This document shows positions 36,362-46,357 of a stretch of 64,000 bases of DNA, one piece after another; the first letter of the stretch is position 1; each line of letters starts with the position of its first letter. Source of the stretch: an uncultured Caryophanales bacterium (GTDB lineage Bacteria > Bacillota_I > Bacilli_A > Acholeplasmatales > Anaeroplasmataceae). Under the pieces are notes generated by a model. That model made no database searches. It saw only the letters and a program-made list of their open reading frames with translations, and was not told the origin of the DNA. The translations under genes and the position numbers were made by a program. The stretch covers positions 1 to 64,000 of the forward strand of contig CAMOUK010000003.1 of assembly GCA_946626535.1 (NCBI GenBank). Direction: 5' to 3'.

Positions 36362-36784
36362 ATGGATAGATTAAATAAAATTATTGAAATGATAGATGTA
36401 TTATCTGATGAGTTTTATAGACTAAAAAATAATATATGCCTACCATATGATTTATCGGCTATACAAACAACTATCATTTTGGATATTTATAAGAATCCTA
36501 ATGAAACTAAAATAACTGATATTTGTAAGAGATTAAAAAAATCTACAAATTCTATTTCACCATTAATTAATAGATTAGTAGATAAGGGCTTTTTATATAA
36601 ATATAATGATCCAAGTGATAAAAGAATTTTTAAGGTTGGCTTAACAGAAAAATCAAAAAGTATCACAAGTCAAATTAGAGTGGATGTAGAAGATTATACC
36701 CTTCCTATTGCTGAAGAATTAACAGAAGAAGAAATTAGTGAAATTGAAAATTCATTAGAATTATTAATAAAGGCGGTATTTTAA
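36362..36784 (+). CDS. MarR family transcriptional regulator
   Basis: 140 residues with the MarR winged helix: recognition region DICKRLKKSTNSISPLINRL and wing DPSDKRIFKVGLTEKS, flanked by dimerisation helices. TATAAT at 36335-36340 and AGGA before the ATG support expression from here. Unlike the first MarR gene, no clear palindromes lie over the promoter. It abuts the phosphoesterase gene (stop and next ATG adjacent), so both are made together. Ligand and targets are unknown. Confidence 0.9.
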   Translation: MDRLNKIIEMIDVLSDEFYRLKNNICLPYDLSAIQTTIILDIYKNPNETKITDICKRLKKSTNSISPLINRLVDKGFLYKYNDPSDKRIFKVGLTEKSKSITSQIRVDVEDYTLPIAEELTEEEISEIENSLELLIKAVF

Positions 36785-37312
36785 ATGAAGTATTTAGTTG
36801 TAAGTGATATTCATGGCTCAATTGAATCTACAGAATTTATAATTAATAAATTTAATGAGCTAAAATGTGAAAAGATATTATGTCTAGGAGATGTATTATA
36901 TCATGGACCTAGAAATGACCTGCCACCACATTATGAGCCTAAGAAGGTTATTAGCTTACTTAACCAATATGCTGATAAAATATTATGTGTAAAAGGAAAT
37001 TGTGAGGCTGAGGTAGATCAAATGGTACTAGATTTTGAAATTGAAGACCAAATTGATCTTTTAATTGAAAATAAAAAATTTCATTTAGAACATGGTCATC
37101 ATCTAGATGAATATGAAGGAGATGCTGATATAATCTTATCTGGTCATACTCATATTCCAAAGCTAGAAGAGGTTGATGGCCAAGTCTTTATAAACCCAGG
37201 CTCAATAACTATACCTAAAAATAATTCTACAAGAAATTATATGATATTAGATGAAAAAGAAATTACATGCCTAAATATGGCAGGTGATGTTATTTTTACA
37301 TTTAAATATTAA
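36785..37312 (+). CDS. YfcE/MJ0936-type metallophosphoesterase
   Basis: 175 residues, the full length of small YfcE-type phosphodiesterases. The dimetal-site motifs are all present in order: SDIHG at residue 7, GDVLYHGPRND near 37, GNCE near 79, HGHH near 104, SGHTHIP near 120 and NPGS near 137. Such enzymes hydrolyse model phosphodiesters in vitro, but their natural substrates are mostly unknown. It starts one base after the MarR stop codon, so the regulator may control it. Cytoplasmic, with no signal or membrane segment. The family is clear, the physiological role is not. Confidence 0.9.
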   Translation: MKYLVVSDIHGSIESTEFIINKFNELKCEKILCLGDVLYHGPRNDLPPHYEPKKVISLLNQYADKILCVKGNCEAEVDQMVLDFEIEDQIDLLIENKKFHLEHGHHLDEYEGDADIILSGHTHIPKLEEVDGQVFINPGSITIPKNNSTRNYMILDEKEITCLNMAGDVIFTFKY

Positions 37313-37380
37313 TTAAAATGTGATATATTAAAAATATGAAAATTAAATTATTTATTTTTAAATATAAAAATTTAACAATT

Positions 37381-37414
37381 ACCCGCAAGATTTAATTCTT
37401 GCGGGATTTTTTTA
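37381..37414 (+). terminator. Rho-independent terminator
   Basis: CCCGCAAGA (37382-37390) pairs with TCTTGCGGG (37397-37405), followed by a T-run. It ends the marR-phosphoesterase unit. Confidence 0.9.
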
Positions 37415-37450
37415 TTTTATAAAAAATTATTAAAAGAGGAGCTTTATTAA

Positions 37451-37975
37451 ATGAAAAAGAAAGAAATTATTATAATTGCCTTAGTTATTTTAATAACCTT
37501 AATATTTTCATCATCTTCTATGATAATAAGCTTATTTCAAAAGAATGATGTTATAGAAGAAAAGGAAGAAAGATATATAACTATTACGTTTAAAGGTGAA
37601 TTAATTAAAGAGGTAGAATTTAAATTTAATAAGGGAGTAACATTTGGATATGTTTATAAATATCTAAAGAATTATTTAAATTCATATTCAATAATTAATA
37701 TTGATTTTAATACTACCTATGAAAAAAATAATACTATTTATATAGAAAGTAGCGATTATAAAAATGAAGAAAAAAAAGAAAATGATGGGAAAATTGATCT
37801 AAATTCAGCAGAGCTAGATGTTTTAACAACAATATATGGAATAGGTATTAAAAGGGCAAATAGGATAATTGAAGCAAGAAAGACAAAAAAGATAAGCTCT
37901 TGGAGTGAGCTTAAGGCATTAATAGAGGTATCAGATGAGGTTATTTCAAAAATTAAGGAACAAGCCTTTTTGTAA
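37451..37975 (+). CDS. comEA: Competence protein ComEA (DNA receptor)
   Basis: 174 residues. An N-terminal membrane anchor (about 6-28) is followed by a charged region and a SLBB-like stretch (~42-100), then the helix-hairpin-helix DNA-binding domain at the C-terminus: KIDLNSAELDVLTTIYGIG and KRANRIIEARK. ComEA binds double-stranded DNA outside the membrane and passes it to the ComEC channel. The ribosome binding site is AGAGGAGC. The comEC start overlaps its last 41 bases, so the two are translationally coupled. This is the usual gene order in Bacilli. Confidence 0.92.
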   Translation: MKKKEIIIIALVILITLIFSSSSMIISLFQKNDVIEEKEERYITITFKGELIKEVEFKFNKGVTFGYVYKYLKNYLNSYSIINIDFNTTYEKNNTIYIESSDYKNEEKKENDGKIDLNSAELDVLTTIYGIGIKRANRIIEARKTKKISSWSELKALIEVSDEVISKIKEQAFL

Positions 37976-40046
37976 TAATGTTCATTTTTTTATGTTTTTA
38001 ATTATCCTTTTAATGCTTACAATAAAATATTATTTTTTTAGCATTTTTTTAATGATATATTTAATATTTATAATTAAAAAAACTAAGCTAATAATACCTA
38101 TTTTTATAACATTAGGTATTTTAATAATTGAGTTATTTATAATTAATTTGATTAATTATAGCGATACTAATATAATAGCTAAAATTGAGGAGGTAAAGGA
38201 TAATTCTTATATAGCCAGCTATAGAGGAATTAAGTATCAAATAAATGATAAAAATAAAGACTATATCCCAGGAGATATAGTCGAATTTGATATTACATAT
38301 TTAGATATTTCTGAAAAATCATATGATACTGATTTTGATTATAAAGAATATTTAAAATCAAATAAGATATTATATTTAGCTAGAGCGAATAAATCTAGTA
38401 AATTAAGGGGAGGTTTTTCCTTTAATTTATTAAAATATTATTATCAAAACTATCTAAAAAATAATATAAATATTAATTCATTTCAATATGTTAACGCTCT
38501 TGTTTTAGGAGATAATAATTTAGAATCTGATTTGAAGCAGGGCTATTCAATATTAGGCATATCACATATTTTAGCAATATCTGGTATGCATATAATGTTA
38601 CTTTTTCAAATAATATCATTTTTATTATTAAAAGTATTTCATTATTATAAGAAGAAGCTACCACTTATTATAATAACTACCTATGTTATTTTAATAGGGG
38701 CTCCTATATCGGCATTAAGAGCCTTAATATTTTTAATAATTAAATATTTTAATGATAAATCAAATATTAAATATACTAATTTAGATATACTATCTATAAC
38801 CTTTATTTTACTTATATTTATTTGGCCATATACATTTTATAATCAAGGCTTTATATTAACCTTTTTAGTAAGCTTTATCTTAATATTTTCTAATGAAATA
38901 ATAAAGACAAAGCATAAATTATTAAATATGTATTTAACATATTATTTAATATATTTTTCAACACTTCCAGTAGTTATTTCATTTAATAACTACATGTCTA
39001 TAATTACTTTATTAATATCACCGATATTATCAGTTTTAGTAACATTTGTTGTTATGCCACTATCATTTATTGTGGCTATAATTCCTATATCAAATAATAT
39101 ATTAAGTTATGTCTTTTTATTTTTAAATAATTATATTATTTGGCTATCAAATATTAAAATTGGTTTTCATATAATAAGCTTTAATATAATCTTAAAGCTA
39201 ATTTATTATTTCATCTATATTATGCTTATTATATCGATGATAAAAAAGAAAAATATCATTAGATATTTAGTAATATATGGAGTTTTTATTGTTGGAATAA
39301 TAAATATTAAATTAATTAATCCAATAACTAAAATAACATTTATAGATGTTGGGCAAGGTGATTCATGCTTAATTGAATTAAATAATAATAGAGGTAATAT
39401 TTTAATAGATTGTTATAACTGTTTTGATTATTTAAAAAATGAAGGAATATCTACAATAGATTATATGATATTAACTCATTCAGATAATGATCATATAAAA
39501 GATAGTGTAGATGTTTATAATTATTTTAATGTTAAAAATGTCTTAATCCCATTTAATGATGATGGCTTTAATATTATAGGTACTAAGATAAAATCCGGAA
39601 GCTATTTTAATATAGATAATATTAAATTTGAAATATTAGGACCTATAAAAACCTATGATGAAAAGAATTCTAATTCTATAGTATTAAAATTTATTATAAA
39701 TAATATTTCCTTTTTATTTACTGGTGATATGACTATAGAAGAGGAAAAGGATATTGTTAATAAATATAAAAATAAGCTTGATGTAGATATTTTAAAGGTA
39801 GGCCATCATGGTTCTGATACCTCATCGTCAAATGAATTTTTAAGATATGTATCACCTAAGGAAAGCATTATATCAGTAGCAAAATATAATAGCTATAATT
39901 TACCAAAAGAGGAAGTAGTAGAACGATTAAATAAAATATCTAATGTTTATATGACAAAGGATTTAGGTAATATTGAAGTTAATATTTTTAATAATAAATA
40001 TTATATTAATGGTTTTAAAAAGAATAATGATTTTAAATTATGGTAA
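37935..40046 (+). CDS. comEC: Competence protein ComEC (DNA uptake channel)
   Basis: 703 residues. The N-terminal ~440 residues are very hydrophobic and contain the competence domain (LGISHILAISGMHIMLLF), the DNA channel across the membrane. The C-terminal ~250 residues are a metallo-beta-lactamase fold: IDVGQGDSCLIEL, THSDNDH, FTGDM and GHHGSDTSSS, giving the residues for a nuclease that degrades the non-transforming strand. ATG 37935 is supported by GAGG 6 bases upstream, inside comEA. With comEA it suggests the cell can take up DNA; the other competence genes lie outside the window. Confidence 0.93.
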   Translation: MRLFQKLRNKPFCNNVHFFMFLIILLMLTIKYYFFSIFLMIYLIFIIKKTKLIIPIFITLGILIIELFIINLINYSDTNIIAKIEEVKDNSYIASYRGIKYQINDKNKDYIPGDIVEFDITYLDISEKSYDTDFDYKEYLKSNKILYLARANKSSKLRGGFSFNLLKYYYQNYLKNNININSFQYVNALVLGDNNLESDLKQGYSILGISHILAISGMHIMLLFQIISFLLLKVFHYYKKKLPLIIITTYVILIGAPISALRALIFLIIKYFNDKSNIKYTNLDILSITFILLIFIWPYTFYNQGFILTFLVSFILIFSNEIIKTKHKLLNMYLTYYLIYFSTLPVVISFNNYMSIITLLISPILSVLVTFVVMPLSFIVAIIPISNNILSYVFLFLNNYIIWLSNIKIGFHIISFNIILKLIYYFIYIMLIISMIKKKNIIRYLVIYGVFIVGIINIKLINPITKITFIDVGQGDSCLIELNNNRGNILIDCYNCFDYLKNEGISTIDYMILTHSDNDHIKDSVDVYNYFNVKNVLIPFNDDGFNIIGTKIKSGSYFNIDNIKFEILGPIKTYDEKNSNSIVLKFIINNISFLFTGDMTIEEEKDIVNKYKNKLDVDILKVGHHGSDTSSSNEFLRYVSPKESIISVAKYNSYNLPKEEVVERLNKISNVYMTKDLGNIEVNIFNNKYYINGFKKNNDFKLW

Positions 40047-40073
40047 AAAAACACTCAGGAATGAGTGCTTTTT
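40045..40073. terminator. Bidirectional terminator after comEC
   Basis: CACTCA (40052-40057) pairs with TGAGTG (40062-40067) with a GGAA loop, an A-run on the left and a T-run on the right. It also serves the converging lipoprotein gene. Confidence 0.75.
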
Positions 40074-40087
40074 ATGATAATACTATC

Positions 40088-41962
40088 TTATTTTTTATAG
40101 TGTTGATTGATATAAGATTCTAATTTATTTAAATCATAAAATTCTTTATAATCTAATCCTGTTTTATTACCACTTGAATCCTTTATAACTCCAAGTTCTA
40201 AATCGCATGAGGTAAATCTAGCTTCATCTATTTGGGTTCCTTTTGGTGATATTACCTGGTATGGGCATGAATTTACATATGGTAGTCCGTAAGCGTCATA
40301 ATTATAATAGATAGCACAAGAACCACCACCAGATATATCACCCATTGAATAAGCTCCTAAATCATGTAGATAGATAGGAGATATTCCACCGCAAGAAAAA
40401 CCATTTTGTGACATTATTATAGATAATGTTTTATTACCTATTAATGGCTTATCTTTCTCATCAAATTTTTTATCTAAATTAACATCTATATCAAAATATA
40501 CTGTGCTAGTATTAGAAGTAGTATGATTATATATCTTTAAATAATTACAGCCGGTTAATGCATAAACTAAATACATAAGCTCATCTGTTGAGCCACCAGT
40601 ATTAGAGGCAAGATCGATAATTATGTTTTCAACATTATCTTCATTTGCCTTATTAAGGCCATAATAAATATTTCCAACAGCTCCGCCTAATATTTTATCA
40701 TCTTCTGTTCCAAATGGGATTTTATCTCTTTTACCTGAATAATAAGCATCCCATAAAGACCTTTGATACATTTCATCCATGAAGCCATCAACTGAAATAA
40801 TTGCGGTCTTTTTTGATTCTGAAAGGGTATAGCTTGCCTCACCTATTAAGCTAGATGTAGTTTTTTGTTTATCTAATTTTTCAGCTCTTGCAACTCTTAC
40901 TGCACTTTGCGTAGCAACAGGAATATCAGATTTAATAAGCTCTTCGTAATTTTTTTCTGTTTCAGGTCTATAAACCTTAAGGGCATCCTCCAATAATGTT
41001 TTAGCATCATTTGATATAGAAGAAAGTGAGCTTATATAATTTGCTTGCAGAAAATTTGTATGTCCTCCATCAGCAAGAATATTACCTAGAAGAGTAGTTC
41101 CAGCTAAATATTCTTTTTTAATAGGACTTTTTATTAATTCAATGATTCTTTTACCTAAATCTTTTTTAGCTAATGCGTCATTTAACTTTAATGATGTATC
41201 ATAATATTTTGAATATGAAGATCTATTAGGTCTACCTAATAAATTATCATAATTTAAGCATATTTCATTATAGTTATATTCAGCATAGGTAGAAGAAATC
41301 TCATTTTCTAACATTGGAAGATGGTAATACTCAAAATCAGATATCTTTTCTTCATTTGTTCCATTTACAATATATAAATCCTTAAGATTATATGACATTG
41401 CAAGTAAATTCATATTAGAAAATAAATCATTTATTGTTTGAACTGGGAAATATATTTTATTTGAATCGTTAAAAATTTTAATATTATAATCATCAAAATC
41501 TATTTTAAACTTTGATGGACTTTTATCATATTTAATCTCTTTTACTTTAATCCATGGCATACCATCGAAGGATGTTACACCATTAGTAGTTAAATCAAAA
41601 TAATCTGTATTATTGAAAAGGGCAAAATCAGGTGATTCAAAAGTATTATTACTAGCATCATAATAAGCTATTCCACCCCTTTTTGTCTTTATTTCATAAA
41701 TGTTATTATTCTTACTTATCTCTAAATTTTTACCAGCTAAAGGAGTATCCTTTAGTAATAAATTATAATAATCATTTATTTCAATATAGGGGATATCTTT
41801 TGTTTGTTCATAAAATCTAAGATTAGCCTCTTGGGTTAGGTCTTCATTTTTATAATAAGCATTAACCTTTTTTTCTGAATAATTTGTAGGAGTATTATTG
41901 CTGCAAGAAGCTAAAGTAATAATTAATAATGAGCTTACAAGTATAGTATTAATCTTTTTCAA
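40088..41962 (-). CDS. S41 (C-terminal processing peptidase-like) lipoprotein
   Basis: 624 residues with lipobox LASC near residue 20, so lipid-anchored outside the membrane. The C-terminal half has the S41/tail-specific protease fold: AIISVDGFMDE, VENIIIDLASNTGG near 460, and LSIIMSQNGFSCGG near 550, where the Ser is in the place of the catalytic nucleophile. No PDZ domain is apparent. The N-terminal ~350 residues have beta strands that suggest a copper-amine-oxidase-like (SH3-type) substrate or cell-wall domain, but that is weak. It follows the coiled-coil gene on the same strand with a terminator between them. A cell-surface protease of unknown target. Confidence 0.8.
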   Translation of the reverse strand: MKKINTILVSSLLIITLASCSNNTPTNYSEKKVNAYYKNEDLTQEANLRFYEQTKDIPYIEINDYYNLLLKDTPLAGKNLEISKNNNIYEIKTKRGGIAYYDASNNTFESPDFALFNNTDYFDLTTNGVTSFDGMPWIKVKEIKYDKSPSKFKIDFDDYNIKIFNDSNKIYFPVQTINDLFSNMNLLAMSYNLKDLYIVNGTNEEKISDFEYYHLPMLENEISSTYAEYNYNEICLNYDNLLGRPNRSSYSKYYDTSLKLNDALAKKDLGKRIIELIKSPIKKEYLAGTTLLGNILADGGHTNFLQANYISSLSSISNDAKTLLEDALKVYRPETEKNYEELIKSDIPVATQSAVRVARAEKLDKQKTTSSLIGEASYTLSESKKTAIISVDGFMDEMYQRSLWDAYYSGKRDKIPFGTEDDKILGGAVGNIYYGLNKANEDNVENIIIDLASNTGGSTDELMYLVYALTGCNYLKIYNHTTSNTSTVYFDIDVNLDKKFDEKDKPLIGNKTLSIIMSQNGFSCGGISPIYLHDLGAYSMGDISGGGSCAIYYNYDAYGLPYVNSCPYQVISPKGTQIDEARFTSCDLELGVIKDSSGNKTGLDYKEFYDLNKLESYINQHYKK

Positions 41963-42009
41963 ATCGGTTCACCTCTAATTTGAATTTTACCATTTAATTA
42001 AAATAATGA

Positions 42010-42040
42010 CAATAAAAAATAAGCGCTGAGGGCGCTTATT
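42010..42040 (-). terminator. Terminator of the coiled-coil gene
   Basis: AATAAGCGC (42018-42026) pairs with GCGCTTATT (42032-42040); on the minus strand a T-rich tail follows. The stem starts inside the stop codon region. Confidence 0.8.
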
Positions 42041-45000
42041 TATTTAGGTTGAAATTAATCTTTGTTCTATTAATTTTTCTTAGATTTTTAATTGATTTTT
42101 GATTTTCTCTATCAACATTTCTTTGATAGATATTTTTTTGTTCATCTAGTGATTGATTACCAGTTAATTCAATTACATTAATTTCTCTATCTATTGCTTT
42201 ATTATTAGCTGTTGTGTTCATTCTAGCTTGTTTAATTTGTTCATCAAGATTTAAATTGAATAATTCAGTTTCCTTAGTTAGTTGTGATTTGAAGAACTTA
42301 GTGGCAATAGGTAAGTGGTTTATAAGATCTTGTTTTGAATTCTTAAAATCCTGAAGCTTTATAGAAGCCTCCTTACGATGTTCTAGAGTCTCTGCGTTAA
42401 CTCTCTTTTTATTATTTTTATAATTTTCTACTGCCTGTTTAGTTTCATTTTTGAAGTTTGAGGCAACATTTTCTAGGTTTCTACACATAGAGTAATATTC
42501 AGTATAGAAGGTAGTCATACTCTCTTTTTTCTTTTCTAAAATATCTTCATTTTCATTTTGATGCTTCTTATCATTCTCATTTAGAAGCTTTTGATAATTT
42601 TGTTCTGTTTGATTATAGTTCTTTTGAAGATTATTTAGTTCAGAATTATACTTATTATTTGTTTGAGATGCTAATTCATTTTGAACATTTAATAAGGAAT
42701 TATTATGCTCCCAAATCTTATTAATATCGCTTGTATAATCATTTAGAATAATTTCTCTATCCTTTTGTAAGGCTTGATTAGATTGAGCTGTAAATTTATT
42801 GATGTAATTATATAGTGCCTTAAATGCTATTGTATTTTTTCTGGCAGCATTATTTTTTTCTTCAGTTAGTAATCTAATAGTCTTTGAATTAGTAGTGATA
42901 GAAGAATCAATCTTATTATAGTTAGAAGGCTTTTTTTGTAATGTTTGATTAATATATTTTTTTACTGAATTAGAAAGAGACATAAATGGTTGTAGAGAAT
43001 CAAGACGCATCTTTTCTATTGCCTTTTTATTTTCTTCATATTTTTCATTATTATTTTTAATAGTTTCCTGCAATAGATTTATTTCTTGAGTTGCCTTATT
43101 TTTTAGATCAAATACTTCATTATATTTATCTATAAGCTCATCCATCTTATTTTGATAATTTCTATCTTCAGCAATAAGCTTATCCCTTTCAGGCTTCTTA
43201 GTGATTTTTATCTTACCCTTAACTAATTCCTTTTGGTTTTTAAGGTTATAGACTCTATTAGCAGTAGAAGCTAAGGAATCATCGTAGGTCTTTAAGGCAT
43301 CATTAATGTTTTTAATTCTATTATTTAAATCATTAATTTCATTGTTATGAGTTTCTTCAAGCTTATTAAATAGGGCATCATATTTAAATTCATTTTCGAA
43401 GGCTTTTCTTTTTTCTACGATGATGTCTAAATATGTTACTACGCTATCATATAGATTTTTATAATATGAAAAAATAATTGAATTGAAGCCGTTTAAGAAA
43501 TTGTTAATTAGATTAACATATTCAGGTCTCACCTGAATATCATCGAAGAAGCCTTGTGTAAATGTGAAGCAGAATATCTCCATGTTTTTAATTAAGATAA
43601 TTAAATTTGAAGTTATTTGTTCAATTAAAACAAGCTCTCTTTTTAATCTATTTTTAGAAACAGAGGCATTTATATTATCCTTTTCATATTGAGTATTTCT
43701 ATTTAGAATTTCAATATCTTGTTTTTTTAGAATATCATTGGTTTTGATTTGAATATTTAATAATTCCTTCTTTAAATCATATAAAACCTTATTTTTATTA
43801 ATTAAAATATGACCTAAATCAGTATTTTTATTATTTTCTAAATCTAGCTTGTCTTTAGCATATTTAAGATGAGTATTTGATATTAGACAATTATATTCAT
43901 ATTGACGCTTATTATAATTATTTAGTATTTTATATTTTTCTATTTCTAATAATTTAGAAACCGATAAATTCTTTTTTCTATTTTCATAATTATCAAGCTC
44001 AAATTTATTTGTAAGTTCACAAAGTGATTTATTACATTTGATATCTAGCTGAAGCTTTAAAATATCTGTTGTAATACGTTCGATATTTTGTTGAATTTTG
44101 GCTTCTGAGAAGTCAGAATCCTTTTCGATATCCTTACTTCTAATACGACTCTTACATTTAGCTAAATTAGCCTGTTGGTTATATTTTAGGTTGGCAATAT
44201 TAATGCTTAGGTTCATGTTGTTTTCATAAATATTATCAAGCTGTTGATGATATTTATTATTTTGTTGTTCCTTTTCATTAATAACCTTTAGGTTATAGTT
44301 TTTATTTAATTCTAGTATTGCCTTGGCGTGTCTAGATTTTTCAACTTCTTCATTGTGTCCTTGTTCAATTTTATTTAGGATGTCGGTTTCATCATCCATT
44401 AGCTGTTCCTTTAGGATATAATAATTCCTTTTTTGAAGTTTTAGATTCTTTTTAGTAATCTTTTCGTCATTTGTTATAACAGAAGAAAAATCATCATTTT
44501 GTTTTCTAGATAAATCTAGGCTCTTATAATAATAATCACGCTTTTCAGCTTCCATCTTTTCCTCATAATGCATACGCGCATTAGTTAGATATTCATCCTG
44601 TTCAGAAATAGAATAAACGAATTCCTTTAATATCTGTTGGCTTTCCTGTTGATATTCCTTATGCTTTTCTTCCTTATCATCATTTGAGCCCTTTAGGTTT
44701 TCTTGATATTGCTGTCTTGCCTCAACAATCTTTTGGTTACGTTCATCCATAAGCTTTTTAATTTCTTCATTTAGGGTCATACTTTCCTGACGATTTCTTT
44801 CCTTAATTTGAAATTTGATAGATTGTAGCTCAAGCTCAAAGTGCTTAAGGTCTGTTTCAAGCTCCTTTATTCTAGCTTCTAGCTTATCGATTATAATTTG
44901 GGCCTCATGAGAATTTCTCTTGATGCTTTCATTATATCTTTCGGTTATAGATTCCTGCTTAGCTTCATACATTTCATAGAAGTCCTCGATACTTTGATTA

Positions 45001-45485
45001 TATGTATCTATAGCATTATCTATTTGATATTCATATTTTTTTAAGCTTGATTCACATTCAACTACATATGATTCATATGTTTGGTTAGAAGAACCAACAA
45101 ATGAATCTATATCTATTTGTAAATCATGAATCTTATTTTCTAAGGCTATCTTAGAATTTTTTATTTCCTTTTCTAAATTTATTAGCTTTTTAGCATATTT
45201 ATTAGAAATAGAAATTAATGTTTTTTCTTTACTTTCCTCAAGAGTATCTATGCTTGTCTGAGCAGTCTTTTTATCAATTTCAATGCCTTGGTTAAAACTG
45301 ATAAAATTTGTCTTGGCCTGCTTAATTATTTTAGTACCCTCGACATGCATATGATTGATAGTTTTTTTAAGGTACTTAATTAGCTTTCCAGAAAGTGGGG
45401 CCTCTTCATCGATAACATTATATTTATCTAAAAAAATATTTAATTCTTGGTATAGCTTTTCTAAAGCTTCTTCAAAATTTGTCAT
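42036..45485 (-). CDS. Very long coiled-coil protein (1149 residues)
   Basis: The start at 45485 (MTNFEEALEKLYQ) is chosen because the AGGAGG of this gene (45502-45497) lies between it and an earlier in-frame ATG at 45515. Nearly the whole length is charged heptad-type helix rich in Glu, Lys, Gln and Asn. A less charged part near residues 610-680 (VLIEQITSNLIILIKNMEIFCFTF) may be a hinge or globular unit. There is no Walker A, signal peptide or membrane segment, so it is not SMC or RecN. It may be a cytoskeletal or scaffold filament. The family is unknown to me; long coiled coils of this sort are common in wall-less or small Firmicutes. Confidence 0.85.
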   Translation of the reverse strand: MTNFEEALEKLYQELNIFLDKYNVIDEEAPLSGKLIKYLKKTINHMHVEGTKIIKQAKTNFISFNQGIEIDKKTAQTSIDTLEESKEKTLISISNKYAKKLINLEKEIKNSKIALENKIHDLQIDIDSFVGSSNQTYESYVVECESSLKKYEYQIDNAIDTYNQSIEDFYEMYEAKQESITERYNESIKRNSHEAQIIIDKLEARIKELETDLKHFELELQSIKFQIKERNRQESMTLNEEIKKLMDERNQKIVEARQQYQENLKGSNDDKEEKHKEYQQESQQILKEFVYSISEQDEYLTNARMHYEEKMEAEKRDYYYKSLDLSRKQNDDFSSVITNDEKITKKNLKLQKRNYYILKEQLMDDETDILNKIEQGHNEEVEKSRHAKAILELNKNYNLKVINEKEQQNNKYHQQLDNIYENNMNLSINIANLKYNQQANLAKCKSRIRSKDIEKDSDFSEAKIQQNIERITTDILKLQLDIKCNKSLCELTNKFELDNYENRKKNLSVSKLLEIEKYKILNNYNKRQYEYNCLISNTHLKYAKDKLDLENNKNTDLGHILINKNKVLYDLKKELLNIQIKTNDILKKQDIEILNRNTQYEKDNINASVSKNRLKRELVLIEQITSNLIILIKNMEIFCFTFTQGFFDDIQVRPEYVNLINNFLNGFNSIIFSYYKNLYDSVVTYLDIIVEKRKAFENEFKYDALFNKLEETHNNEINDLNNRIKNINDALKTYDDSLASTANRVYNLKNQKELVKGKIKITKKPERDKLIAEDRNYQNKMDELIDKYNEVFDLKNKATQEINLLQETIKNNNEKYEENKKAIEKMRLDSLQPFMSLSNSVKKYINQTLQKKPSNYNKIDSSITTNSKTIRLLTEEKNNAARKNTIAFKALYNYINKFTAQSNQALQKDREIILNDYTSDINKIWEHNNSLLNVQNELASQTNNKYNSELNNLQKNYNQTEQNYQKLLNENDKKHQNENEDILEKKKESMTTFYTEYYSMCRNLENVASNFKNETKQAVENYKNNKKRVNAETLEHRKEASIKLQDFKNSKQDLINHLPIATKFFKSQLTKETELFNLNLDEQIKQARMNTTANNKAIDREINVIELTGNQSLDEQKNIYQRNVDRENQKSIKNLRKINRTKINFNLNK

Positions 45486-45583
45486 ATTTATAAGGACCTC
45501 CTTCCTTGAAACCATACTATTAATATTATATAATTAATTAGTTTTATAGTAAAGTAACTAATATTAGTTAAAGAGGAAGAAAT

Positions 45584-46336
45584 ATGAAATTTATTAGCTG
45601 GAATGTAAACGGAATAAGAGCTTGTAAGGAGAAGGGCTTTGATGACTTTTTTAATAGTGTAGATGCTGATTTTTTGTGCGTACAGGAAACTAAAGCACAG
45701 CCAGATCAAGTTAAGCTTGATAAAGAAGGCTATGAATTTTATATGAATTCAGCTATAAAAAAAGGCTATAGTGGTACTTTAATTTATACAAAGCATAAGC
45801 CTTTAAATGTAGTATATGGAATTGATGGTAATCTTTATAATGATGAGGGAAGAATTATAACCTTAGAATACGATAGTTTTTATTTAGTAAATGTCTATGT
45901 TCCAAATTCACAAGAAGAATTAAAAAGATTAGATTATAGAATGGAATTTGAGGATTTATTTAGAGATTATCTAAATAGATTAAAGGAAAAGAAATCAGTT
46001 ATTTTATGTGGTGATTTAAATGTTGCCCACGAAAGAATTGATATTAAAAATCCTGATTCAAATCAAAGAAATGCTGGCTTTACTATAGAGGAAAGAACTA
46101 AGTTTTCTAAGTTATTAGAAACAGGCTTTATCGATACATTTAGATTTAAATATCCAGATGTAGTTAAATATAGCTGGTGGAGCTATAGATTTAATGCTAG
46201 AGCTAACAATGCTGGATGGAGAATTGATTATTTTGTTGTATCTGAGGATTTAAGTGATAAAATAGTTGATGCGAAAATATTAAATGATGTCTTTGGTTCA
46301 GACCACTGTCCGGTAGAATTAGACATCAATTTATGA
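45584..46336 (+). CDS. exoA: Exodeoxyribonuclease III / AP endonuclease
   Basis: 250 residues, complete. Motifs of the exonuclease III family are in order: SWNVNGIRA at the start, QETKAQ near 36, GDLNVAHE near 143, and the C-terminal GWRIDYFVVS and GSDHCPV with the catalytic Asp-His pair. It cuts DNA at abasic sites in base-excision repair, in the cytoplasm, with Mg2+. AGAGGAAG lies 7 bases before the ATG. It is divergent from the coiled-coil gene and 21 bases upstream of ruvA, so it may begin the DNA-repair operon. Confidence 0.95.
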   Translation: MKFISWNVNGIRACKEKGFDDFFNSVDADFLCVQETKAQPDQVKLDKEGYEFYMNSAIKKGYSGTLIYTKHKPLNVVYGIDGNLYNDEGRIITLEYDSFYLVNVYVPNSQEELKRLDYRMEFEDLFRDYLNRLKEKKSVILCGDLNVAHERIDIKNPDSNQRNAGFTIEERTKFSKLLETGFIDTFRFKYPDVVKYSWWSYRFNARANNAGWRIDYFVVSEDLSDKIVDAKILNDVFGSDHCPVELDINL

Positions 46337-46357
46337 TAAAATAATTAAGGTGGTTTT

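Noticed and set aside
37935..40046. comEC start further downstream at the ATG near 37992
   Set aside because: No ribosome binding site precedes it, while GAGG is 6 bases before ATG 37935 and overlap with comEA is common.
42036..45485. SMC/RecN-type chromosome protein
   Set aside because: No Walker A, Walker B or signature motif is visible at either end.
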